In this document: piece by piece, positions 57,039-64,000 of the stretch | Layout: each line of letters opens with the position of its first letter | Position numbering within the stretch: the first letter of the stretch is position 1 | NCBI GenBank assembly: GCA_963817335.1 | Contig: CAWFNX010000001.1 | Location: 806,001-870,000, forward strand | Length of the DNA stretch: 64,000 bases | Source: AV40 sp963817335 | GTDB taxonomy: Bacteria; Verrucomicrobiota; Verrucomicrobiia; Chthoniobacterales; UBA10450 | Reading direction: 5' to 3' | Notes under the pieces: model-generated | Told to the model about the DNA's origin: nothing | What the model saw: the letters and a program-made list of their open reading frames with translations, nothing else | The model's database searches: none | Position numbers and translations under genes: made by a program

Positions 57039-58595
57039 ATGAATCAAGTAGGTGAACCCGAACCTAAGGAAAGTGGCGGTTTTGATTGGGAGAAGTTTTT
57101 CGGGCAGGGAAATGACTATTGGCTGAGCCGATTCGTTATTCTGCGGCTGCTCGGATTTGTTTATGTGATCGCGTTCCTGGTAGCGGTGAATCAATTGGTG
57201 CCGCTTATTGGCTCTACTGGTTTAACGCCTGCCCACGATTATTTGTCACGCGTTCACAGTTTTTACGGTTCGCGCACCGGAGGGATGCTGCATATGCCGT
57301 CGCTGTTTTGGTTTGGCGTTTCCGATCTGGGTTTGCAGATCTTCGCCTGGGTCGGCCTTGCCTTATCGCTGGTTGTTCTGGCCGGTTACGCCAACTCGAT
57401 CCTGCTCGCTCTGCTTTGGATTATTTACATGTCGATCGTTCACATCGGAAACATTTGGTACGGTTACGGTTGGGAGATCCAACTGCTCGAGACCGGTTTC
57501 CTGTCGATCTTTCTTTGTCCGCTAATCGATCCGCGACCGTTTCCGAAATCCCGTCCGCCGATTTTAGTCTTCTGGCTTTTCAGGTGGCTGGGCTTTCGGA
57601 TCATGGTCGGCGCAGGTTTGATTAAACTTCGCGGCGACGATTGCTGGCGGGATCTGACCTGCATGTATTACCACTACGAAACCCAGCCGATCCCGAATCC
57701 GATCAGCCGCTATTTTCATTTTCTGCCGCATTGGTTCCATAATCTTGAAGTTCTGTGGAACCACTTTGTCGAATTGGTTGTGCCGTGGTTTTCGTTCGGG
57801 CCGCGAACCGCCCGGCATATTGCCGGCGGGTTGCTCGTCCTCTTTCAAATCATTCTCATCATTAGCGGGAACCTGTCGTTTCTGAATTATCTGACGATCA
57901 TTCCGTTTATCGCGTGCTTCGACGACACCCTATTGCGTCATGTCTTGCCGGAGTCGCTGGTGAAACGCGCGAAAGACGCCGCGGTTCAATCGCGACCATC
58001 GCGGATTCGCAATGGAGTCACCGTGGCACTCGCCGCCCTCGTTGCGTTGCTCAGTATTCCGACGGTGATGAACCTCGTCGGCGGCCGGCAATTAATGAAT
58101 TATTCCTTCGACCCGCTCGATCTGGTGAACACGTACGGCGCATTCGGTACGGTAGGCCGCGAGCGCGATGAAATCGTTTTCGAGGGCACGGAGGACGCGG
58201 TCATCACGGGTGAAACGAAGTGGAAGGAGTACGAATTCGTGGCCAAACCGGGCGATCCGAATCGGCGTCCGGCATTTATCGCGCCGTATCAGCCGCGGAT
58301 TGACTGGCAAATCTGGTTCGCAGCGATGTCCACGCCCGCGGAATATCCGTGGACGTTCCATTTCGTTTGGAAGCTTCTGCACAACGACAAAAACACCTTG
58401 TCGCTGCTTGCCAATAATCCGTTCCCGGATGCTCCGCCAAAATACGTCCGGGCGCGCTTATATCGTTACCAATTTACGCCGTTTGGCGAGAAAGGCTGGT
58501 GGAAACGTGAACTGATTGACGAATGGCTCCCGGCCTTGTCGGCCGACAACGAGCAGTTGCGCCAGTTGCTTGCCGCCAAAGCCTGGCTCGATTGA
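57039..58595 (+). CDS. Lipase maturation factor family protein
   Basis: 518-residue membrane protein of the LMF1 family. Signature stretches are SRFVILRLLGFVYVIAFLVAV, LIGSTGLTPAHDYL, YGWEIQLLETGFLSIFLCPL, RIMVGAGLIKLRGDDCWRDLTCMYYHYETQPIPNPISRYFHFLP and the late RYEFVAKPGDPNRRP-like section. In animals LMF1 folds lipases in the ER; the bacterial role is unknown. It is followed by an SGNH hydrolase, whose folding or export it could assist. That link is inference. Confidence 0.92.
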   Translation: MNQVGEPEPKESGGFDWEKFFGQGNDYWLSRFVILRLLGFVYVIAFLVAVNQLVPLIGSTGLTPAHDYLSRVHSFYGSRTGGMLHMPSLFWFGVSDLGLQIFAWVGLALSLVVLAGYANSILLALLWIIYMSIVHIGNIWYGYGWEIQLLETGFLSIFLCPLIDPRPFPKSRPPILVFWLFRWLGFRIMVGAGLIKLRGDDCWRDLTCMYYHYETQPIPNPISRYFHFLPHWFHNLEVLWNHFVELVVPWFSFGPRTARHIAGGLLVLFQIILIISGNLSFLNYLTIIPFIACFDDTLLRHVLPESLVKRAKDAAVQSRPSRIRNGVTVALAALVALLSIPTVMNLVGGRQLMNYSFDPLDLVNTYGAFGTVGRERDEIVFEGTEDAVITGETKWKEYEFVAKPGDPNRRPAFIAPYQPRIDWQIWFAAMSTPAEYPWTFHFVWKLLHNDKNTLSLLANNPFPDAPPKYVRARLYRYQFTPFGEKGWWKRELIDEWLPALSADNEQLRQLLAAKAWLD

Positions 58596-58624
58596 TTAGA
58601 TCGGCAATCGATTACCGGATCGCA

Positions 58625-59638
58625 ATGAAGCCGACCACCGCCATCACTGAAGATTTTCTGCAGCTAATTAGCCAGCCAGATTCACGACACCATTCGGATT
58701 ATCTGGCTTATCGCCGCGGGGAAATCACGCGCTCGGAATTGATCGATCGTCTGCCTCACCTCGCGATGATCGGCGACAGTGTTTCCACCGGCATTTATGT
58801 TTCGAAACCGTGGAAAACATTCCGCCAGGCGCGTAGCTGTCGTGGCCGGGACTGGTTTCTGAATGTCGATCCAAAAACCAAGATTCACAGTATTTCGAAA
58901 CGTTTGGAGAAATCGACCCCGATGGTTGGAAAACATCACGGCGGGATTGGCGCAATGGTCGATGACGAAAGCGATCGCCTGTGGCTTTCCCGGCGAGTCC
59001 TGGGGACACGAAACTTCTCGGGGCAGATTAACCAACTGATTCGGGCCAGGCGTTTCCCCGATTTGATTCTGATCTCAATTGGCCACAACAACGTCGATTG
59101 GGCATGGCGAAGTCCACCGGAAGAGATCGAAAATCCCGAAGCGCGCCTCCAGCGCCAGCGACGAGAATTTCGGAATAACTTCGCGCGATGTTTGCGGACC
59201 TTGATTGAGCACTCGCGTGGACAGCCCGGGCGTGTTGCCATTGTTGTCTTCGGTCTGGTAAACTTTGGGTCCTACTTCAAGGGCCGGGCCGAGGCCGAGC
59301 GGCAGCGATCTGCCGATCCAAGTTTGTATCCACATTTGGAAACGACTTACAAGTATCTCATTTCCTTCAGGCCAGATTACCGCGAAAACGTGATCCGTCT
59401 CGCGGAGATGGCGAACGACGAGCTTCGAATGATGGTCGACGAGTTCAATCGCGAGCTCGACACAAACGCGAACGTGCAGCTGCGCTATTCGGACGCGTTA
59501 GCAACTGCCGACCTGAGCCGGGCCGAGCTCCTTCATGCCGTCGACGGCTGGCACGCTTCAGCAAAAGGCCACAACGTTCTCGCCGAAGCTGCCTTTGCCG
59601 ATCTCGCCCCGAGTCTGGAATTCTTAGGGATCGGTTAG
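58625..59638 (+). CDS. SGNH/GDSL-type esterase
   Basis: 337 residues from ATG 58625 (MKPTTAITEDFLQL). All SGNH blocks are present: block I with catalytic Ser (LAMIGDSVSTG), block III (ISIGHNNVDW, Asn) and block V (AVDGWHASAKGH, Asp and His). No signal peptide is obvious. A longer ORF reading overlaps the upstream gene and was rejected. It is downstream of the lipase maturation factor gene, so an acyl-ester or phospholipid substrate is plausible. Confidence 0.88.
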   Translation: MKPTTAITEDFLQLISQPDSRHHSDYLAYRRGEITRSELIDRLPHLAMIGDSVSTGIYVSKPWKTFRQARSCRGRDWFLNVDPKTKIHSISKRLEKSTPMVGKHHGGIGAMVDDESDRLWLSRRVLGTRNFSGQINQLIRARRFPDLILISIGHNNVDWAWRSPPEEIENPEARLQRQRREFRNNFARCLRTLIEHSRGQPGRVAIVVFGLVNFGSYFKGRAEAERQRSADPSLYPHLETTYKYLISFRPDYRENVIRLAEMANDELRMMVDEFNRELDTNANVQLRYSDALATADLSRAELLHAVDGWHASAKGHNVLAEAAFADLAPSLEFLGIG

Positions 59639-59645
59639 TTGAAAA

Positions 59646-61403
59646 TCAAAGGCGCTCTCTTAGCCGGTCGACCGTTTCCCGCATCATCCGATAGCCGAAA
59701 TGACCCTGGGGCACGCGAAGTAGTTCCGACCCGCGCCATTTTTGGTGAATGGCTTCGATGTCGTCCGGTCGCGCGATCAAATCGAAATCGCCGGAAACAA
59801 AAAGAACGCGCGCCGGATCGCACAGAGGATCGGTATGCAACGGCGAACTGAGATGAAAATGCCGCGCCACCAGATCCGGACCAATTTTTGCGCGGTGAAG
59901 TTTGCGTCGCATCATGGCGGTCGCAGGACATTGCCAGATGGCGTGCTCAACATTTACGATCGGGGCCATTAGCGCGAGAAATCGCAGATCGCTTTCGACG
60001 GAGGCAAGCAGGGCGCCAATCCATGCTCCGTAACTTGTTCCAAGAATTCCGAATTCGCGACAGCCGTATTCTCGCAAAGCGGCGAGCAATTGCCGAATCT
60101 CGACTACGCCCTGTCGCAAGCCCTCCGCATTTCGAATGAGATCGGCCGTAATCGCGAGTTCGCCGTTCCAATAACCGCGCGGGACTCGTGAGTAATGATA
60201 CGGCAAATGAACAAAACACGCGTTCCAGCCCAGTTCGTTGAATCGCGTTCCCCAGCGTCGATAGCCGATGTTCGTTGCCGACATGAGCGCGTGGAGCATG
60301 AGCACTGTCGGAGCCGTCCGCGGATGCGCGCTTGGAAAAAATTCGGCCCGGGCGGTGTTGTTGCGCGAAAAGTGAGTCTGAATCGGACTGCGCCATGTGA
60401 CTGTTGCGCCGTTGCCGCTGGCAATGCTTCGCGAGAGATCGATGTCCTCGGGCGCGGCGTAATACTCTCGCGGCGTGAGCTTTTCGCACTCGGCGACATA
60501 TCGCTCCATCGCCCCCGCGCTGTTGCCATTTAATCGGTGGCGCGATTGCAAAAGGTTCATCGCTGCGCACATCCCGAAATCGGCGCTCTTCGCGGCGGTT
60601 CGCCGAACTATTCCACCACGAAGAACACGGAGATCACGAGGAGGCGCACAACTGTTCCGACTTGGCTTTCCTTCGTGTGCTTCGTGACCTTCGTAGTGCG
60701 AAATTTTCTTCATGCGTTCGCGTGGCGGATGAGGAAGATCGTCGGGGTTCAGGTTAAATTTCGTTCGCAGTTCGCGAAAAAGTCGTTGGAACGCCTGCGT
60801 CAATTCGCTCTCGATGCATCTCCGCGCGGCTGCTTTGTCGAGATCAGGAAAAGTTTGAATCGGCTTACCAAACGCAATCCAAACCGGCGTGCGGCGCATC
60901 GGCAGCCAGCTTCGTTTCGCGTACAGCCGATCGCTGCCCAAAATGACGCAGGGTAAGATTGGCACTTCCGCGATGTGCGCGAGGGTTGATGCGCCGGGTC
61001 GCAGCGCGGCGCCTTCGAGCAACGATTGCGCTCCGTCACGAATACCGCCTTCAGGAAAAACGCCGACGATACGGCCGTTCCTGAGTCGTTCGATTGCGGT
61101 GCGGATCGTTTTGCGGTCGGCGCGATCTCGTTCGGCCGGAAACGCGTCTACTGCCCAGAGAAACAATCCAACGATTGGCACGGGAAAGAATTCCGCCATT
61201 GCCATCCAGTCGATTTTTCGCCGGACCACAGACGAAAGTATAAGCGGATCGAAATGACTGATGTGATTCGATGCCAAGAGCAAACCACCGGAACGCTTGG
61301 TATTCTCAATTCCCACCACCTGAATGCGCGACGAGTATCCGAATAGCAGCTTCATGAAATGCGCAGCCGCCCAATTGGCGATCGAGTGGAAGATCTGCAG
61401 CAT
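59646..61403 (-). CDS. Acyltransferase (PlsC-like) fused to alpha/beta hydrolase
   Basis: About 585 residues from the ATG ending at 61403 (MLQIFHSIAN). Residues 1 to 240 are a 1-acylglycerol-3-phosphate acyltransferase domain with NHISHFDP near residue 46 and VFPEGGIRDG. Then comes a low-complexity linker (MKKISHYEGHEAHEGKPS and RDLRVLRGGIV) encoded by a palindromic repeat at 60613-60703, then an alpha/beta-hydrolase domain with LMLHALMSATN, nucleophile elbow GILGTSYGAW and a terminal histidine in PQGHFGYR. Possibly two genes joined by the repeat. Trimmed N-terminal residues are another repeat. Confidence 0.88.
   Translation of the reverse strand: MLQIFHSIANWAAAHFMKLLFGYSSRIQVVGIENTKRSGGLLLASNHISHFDPLILSSVVRRKIDWMAMAEFFPVPIVGLFLWAVDAFPAERDRADRKTIRTAIERLRNGRIVGVFPEGGIRDGAQSLLEGAALRPGASTLAHIAEVPILPCVILGSDRLYAKRSWLPMRRTPVWIAFGKPIQTFPDLDKAAARRCIESELTQAFQRLFRELRTKFNLNPDDLPHPPRERMKKISHYEGHEAHEGKPSRNSCAPPRDLRVLRGGIVRRTAAKSADFGMCAAMNLLQSRHRLNGNSAGAMERYVAECEKLTPREYYAAPEDIDLSRSIASGNGATVTWRSPIQTHFSRNNTARAEFFPSAHPRTAPTVLMLHALMSATNIGYRRWGTRFNELGWNACFVHLPYHYSRVPRGYWNGELAITADLIRNAEGLRQGVVEIRQLLAALREYGCREFGILGTSYGAWIGALLASVESDLRFLALMAPIVNVEHAIWQCPATAMMRRKLHRAKIGPDLVARHFHLSSPLHTDPLCDPARVLFVSGDFDLIARPDDIEAIHQKWRGSELLRVPQGHFGYRMMRETVDRLRERL
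60613..60703. repeat. Word palindrome CACGAAG in the linker of the fusion gene
   Basis: Left CCACCACGAAGAACACGGAG and right CCTTCGTGTGCTTCGTGACC are inverted CACGAAG words. The element lies in frame between two complete enzyme domains. Confidence 0.85.
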
Positions 61404-61408
61404 CTTTC

Positions 61409-61551
61409 GACAATAGCCCAGCCCTTCAGGGCTGGGAAAGCGATAGAACATCAAGCGAGTCCCTTCAGGGACGACAGAGATTCTTTCGTCCCTTCGGGAC
61501 TCAGATTCTAAGAAACGTATTGAACCCAGCGCTAGAGCGTTGGGCTATTTT
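61409..61551. repeat. Palindromic spacer with GTCCCTTCAGGGAC-type stems
   Basis: Stems CAGCCCTTCAGGGCTG, GTCCCTTCAGGGAC and GTCCCTTCGGGAC, framed by ATAGCCCAGC and GCGTTGGGCTATT. The Aas-like gene stop codon (TAG, complement at 61532-61534) lies inside the right part, in AGCGCTAGAGCG. Confidence 0.88.
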
Positions 61552-63748
61552 CGCTTTTTGCCGCGAGGTCCTGGCATTTTCTCAGGTCGAGTTTTCCGGA
61601 AGCCATCACCGGAATTGAATCAACCCGGCAAATTTTCTTTGGGATCCACAGATTCGGAACGCCTGCTTCGCGGAGTTTATCCCGCAGTTGGGCAATATCG
61701 ACCTCGAATGCGCTCAAGAGCACCAGCGCTTCGCCTTTGGCTTCATCCTGGATTCCCATGATTGCAATCAGTCGTTCATCTTTTCCGGCAAGACCAAGGA
61801 GATCGACGATTTTCTGCTCGATTGATTCGTGCGGGACCATTTCGCCGCCGATTTTCGAGAAGCGCGACAACCGGCCTTCAATGTAAAGAAAACCATCCTC
61901 GTCGAAGCGGCCGATATCGCCGGTCTTGAGCCAGCCATCATGCAAAACCGCGGCGGTGCGCTCCGGATCCCGAAGATAACCTTCGAAAATGTTGACCCCC
62001 CGAAACCAGATCATGCCTGTGTCATGCAGCGAAAGTCTTTGATCGGTCTCAGGATTTCGAATCTCGGCGGCGATGCCAGGTGCCATTTTGCCGACCGAAC
62101 CAAGACGACTCGATGGCTGAACTTGTTCGCCGCGCTTTGGTTTGGGATCGGGCAAATTCACGCTGACTACCGGCGAAGTCTCGGTTAGTCCATAACCTTC
62201 GAAGACGCGCTGTTTGAATCTTTCTTCAAATGCTTTTGCCAGATCGAGCGGAAGCTTTTCGGCCCCGGTAATGATAAGCCGCAGGCTTAGAAGTTGTTTT
62301 GGCTCGACCTTACGCAAATACCCGCGCAGGAACGTCGGAGTAGCGAGCAGAAGGGTGAGTTTGTATTTTTCAATAAGGGCCGCGTTTCTTGCCACTTCGA
62401 GCGGACTGGGATAAGTGACAATGCGAACGCCCTCCATTAGCGGATACCAGAGGGTAACGGTTGCGCCGAAACTGTGAAAAAACGGAAGGGACGCGAGAAT
62501 TGCGTCGCTCTGTGTTGCATCGAGCATCTCGCGAAACTGCGAGACATTGCCGACGATGTTTCGATGACTGAGCACCGCCCCTTTGGGATCGCCAGTGCTG
62601 CCGCTGGTAAAGAGCAGACTCGCCTCCGCGTTGCCGCCGATCTTTGGAATCTGCAATATGCGCAAGATCGACGGCGTCGGACAGAATATCGACATCATCC
62701 ACCAAAGAAGGATCTGCAATTTCAGCCGCGGCATAAGCTCGTCCAGTTTCAAAACGCGTTCCGGCCATGGAAAATCCTTCAACCGTTCCATGAATGGGGT
62801 GGCTGTAATCGCGACGCGCAGTTCTGCGCGCCGGCAACAGAACTCGTTGGCGGCGCGGCCCATGGTGAAGTTGAGATCGACCGGGACTTTGCCAGCGAGG
62901 GTGACCGCCAAATTCGCAATCATCGAACCCTTGCTGGCTGGCAGAACGATCGCAATTCGCCGGTCGGAGAGTTCTTTTCGCAAAAAAAGGCTTAAGGCGG
63001 CAGCCGCGCCGAGTAATTTGGCCCGGCTCAGTTCGGTGTGATCGAGACCATCAATAACTGCGGTGCTGAATCGTCGCCGTTTCAAACCGCGCACGCAGGC
63101 TTCGCCAAGATGTCGATCTAGCGATGGCCGGCGGCTGTAACAGAATTCGCCGAGCTTGAGCAGTTCTTCGCGAACGGTAGCGATATCGGCGGCTGCGGGC
63201 TCGAGTGGTTTGCCAAAAGCAACACTGACGCGGTAAGGAAATTTTCTCGGCCATTTGGTGAAGAATTTTCCGCCCTGAAACGAAAAGATGGATCCCCATA
63301 GCTGATCGAGCCAAACCGGAACAACCGGCGCGTTGGCGTGTTGGGCGATTAATTCGTAGCCGCGTCTGAGTCGTAACAACGTCCCGGAGCGGGTGAGCTG
63401 GCCTTCGGGAAAAAGACAAACTACTTCGCCGGCCGCGATTTGTTCGGTTGCGGCTTTAATCGCGGAGCGGGCGTGGCGGGTATCAATTGGGATGCAGCCA
63501 ACAGTTCGCAAGAAAGGCCGCAGGATCGGCTTATTATAAAATTCCTGGTCGATGATATAGCGGACAGGCCGGGGGCAGGCCATCTGGAGGATAATGGCGT
63601 CGACCCAGCTGATATGATTGGGCAGGAGTAAACATCCGCCGGGCGGCAAGTTATGCGCGCCGTGGGCCGCGACTCGATACAAACATCGGGCGAGCGCTCC
63701 ACCAAAAAAATAGAGCAGTCGCTCAGCAATAGAAGTCGAAGCCATCAT
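61532..63748 (-). CDS. Acyl-[ACP] synthetase / lysophospholipid acyltransferase (Aas-like)
   Basis: 738-residue two-domain enzyme. Residues 1 to about 210 are a PlsC-type acyltransferase with NHISWVDA near residue 44 and LFPEGQLTRSG; the rest is an AMP-forming ligase with TSGSTGDPKG, YGLTETSPVVS, GWLKTGDIGRFDEDG and a C-terminal lysine in VMASGKLDLRK. This matches Aas, which re-acylates lysophospholipid or activates fatty acids onto ACP. In some bacteria an LplT flippase partners Aas; the divergent MFS gene beginning at 63797 could fill that role. That link is inference. Confidence 0.93.
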   Translation of the reverse strand: MMASTSIAERLLYFFGGALARCLYRVAAHGAHNLPPGGCLLLPNHISWVDAIILQMACPRPVRYIIDQEFYNKPILRPFLRTVGCIPIDTRHARSAIKAATEQIAAGEVVCLFPEGQLTRSGTLLRLRRGYELIAQHANAPVVPVWLDQLWGSIFSFQGGKFFTKWPRKFPYRVSVAFGKPLEPAAADIATVREELLKLGEFCYSRRPSLDRHLGEACVRGLKRRRFSTAVIDGLDHTELSRAKLLGAAAALSLFLRKELSDRRIAIVLPASKGSMIANLAVTLAGKVPVDLNFTMGRAANEFCCRRAELRVAITATPFMERLKDFPWPERVLKLDELMPRLKLQILLWWMMSIFCPTPSILRILQIPKIGGNAEASLLFTSGSTGDPKGAVLSHRNIVGNVSQFREMLDATQSDAILASLPFFHSFGATVTLWYPLMEGVRIVTYPSPLEVARNAALIEKYKLTLLLATPTFLRGYLRKVEPKQLLSLRLIITGAEKLPLDLAKAFEERFKQRVFEGYGLTETSPVVSVNLPDPKPKRGEQVQPSSRLGSVGKMAPGIAAEIRNPETDQRLSLHDTGMIWFRGVNIFEGYLRDPERTAAVLHDGWLKTGDIGRFDEDGFLYIEGRLSRFSKIGGEMVPHESIEQKIVDLLGLAGKDERLIAIMGIQDEAKGEALVLLSAFEVDIAQLRDKLREAGVPNLWIPKKICRVDSIPVMASGKLDLRKCQDLAAKSENSPTL

Positions 63749-63796
63749 TTATGATTTACAATTACCCGGCGCTCGTCTGCAATCGACAACTCTCGA

Positions 63797-64000
63797 ATGC
63801 AAAATAGCGGTCGTTCCTCCTCAGGCGCTGGGGTTGCTCTCGGTCTGTTGCTGACGATCAATCTGTTCAACTACATCGATCGTCAAGTCTTGGCGGCGGT
63901 CGAACCGGAGATTCGTTCGGCGTTTTTCGCCCCGGGGGACGTTAACGCGATGACGAAAACGGGTTTGCTCGGCACCGCTTTCCTGGTCACCTACATGTTC
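63797..64000 (+). CDS. Major facilitator superfamily transporter, N-terminal part
   Basis: 68 codons visible, running off the right edge. After MQNSGRSSSGAGVALG the first helix LLLTINLFNYIDRQVLAAVE carries the NYIDR motif typical of spinster-like and other MFS proteins, then a second helix begins at GLLGTAFLVTYMF. Divergent from the Aas-like gene with 48 bases between. Substrate cannot be told. Confidence 0.85.
   Translation, partial: MQNSGRSSSGAGVALGLLLTINLFNYIDRQVLAAVEPEIRSAFFAPGDVNAMTKTGLLGTAFLVTYMF

Overview
The window looks like a chromosome segment of a soil-type Verrucomicrobiota bacterium (Chthoniobacterales-like). That placement is inference, from GxxExxY proteins, a PEP-CTERM protein with autotransporter-type repeats, a type II pseudopilin, LL-diaminopimelate aminotransferase, a hopanoid gene pair and a very high load of palindromic spacers. 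No rRNA, prophage, CRISPR array or classical insertion sequence was seen.

Layout. 1-9920 (minus strand): a complex I cluster read right to left as nuoD, a BamE-like lipoprotein, a fused nuoE-nuoF, a GxxExxY gene, nuoG, nuoH, nuoI, nuoJ, nuoK, a second GxxExxY gene and nuoL (runs off the left edge). nuoA, nuoB and nuoC are not in the window. 10-20.6 kb: PEGA lipoprotein, fabD, a GT-C membrane glycosyltransferase, yqeY, ispD, a heptosyltransferase-like GT9, a phosphoesterase, an ABC exporter locus with a TPR protein (permease frameshifted), acylphosphatase and two secreted unknowns. 20.8-30.6 kb: enolase, an FtsB-like protein, prfB with its programmed frameshift, a SprT-like protein, cysteine desulfurase, serine acetyltransferase, a GIY-YIG nuclease and a frameshifted glgB. 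30.9-42 kb: PEP-CTERM surface protein, pseudopilin, xseA, ruvB, an RsbW-like kinase, DUF5996 protein, AraC regulator and purH. 41.7-49.8 kb: a degenerate trypsin-fold/TonB-C protein, two frameshifted membrane proteins, a sulfotransferase, a broken M28 peptidase, an M3 peptidase and MarC. 50-57 kb: hpnH and shc (hopanoids), superoxide dismutase, dapL, a sigma-like/membrane-protein pair and tRNA-Met. 57-64 kb: lipase maturation factor, SGNH hydrolase, an acyltransferase-hydrolase fusion, an Aas-like acyl-ACP synthetase and the start of an MFS transporter, which together look like a lipid-handling neighbourhood.

The most unusual property is the spacer DNA. Most gaps over about 60 bp hold an imperfect palindrome built from short repeated words, and several families recur 2 to 7 times. 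Three small nuclease-fold genes (two GxxExxY, one GIY-YIG) sit as single-ORF cassettes between inverted copies of such words, and gene-less versions of the same words occur elsewhere in the window. The repeats often supply the stop codon of the neighbouring gene, sometimes its annotated start, and in places are translated inside proteins. This is reported as a candidate undescribed repeat/nuclease system.

At least five genes carry a one-base (or equivalent) frameshift and the M28 peptidase carries several. Assembly error and real gene decay cannot be told apart here.
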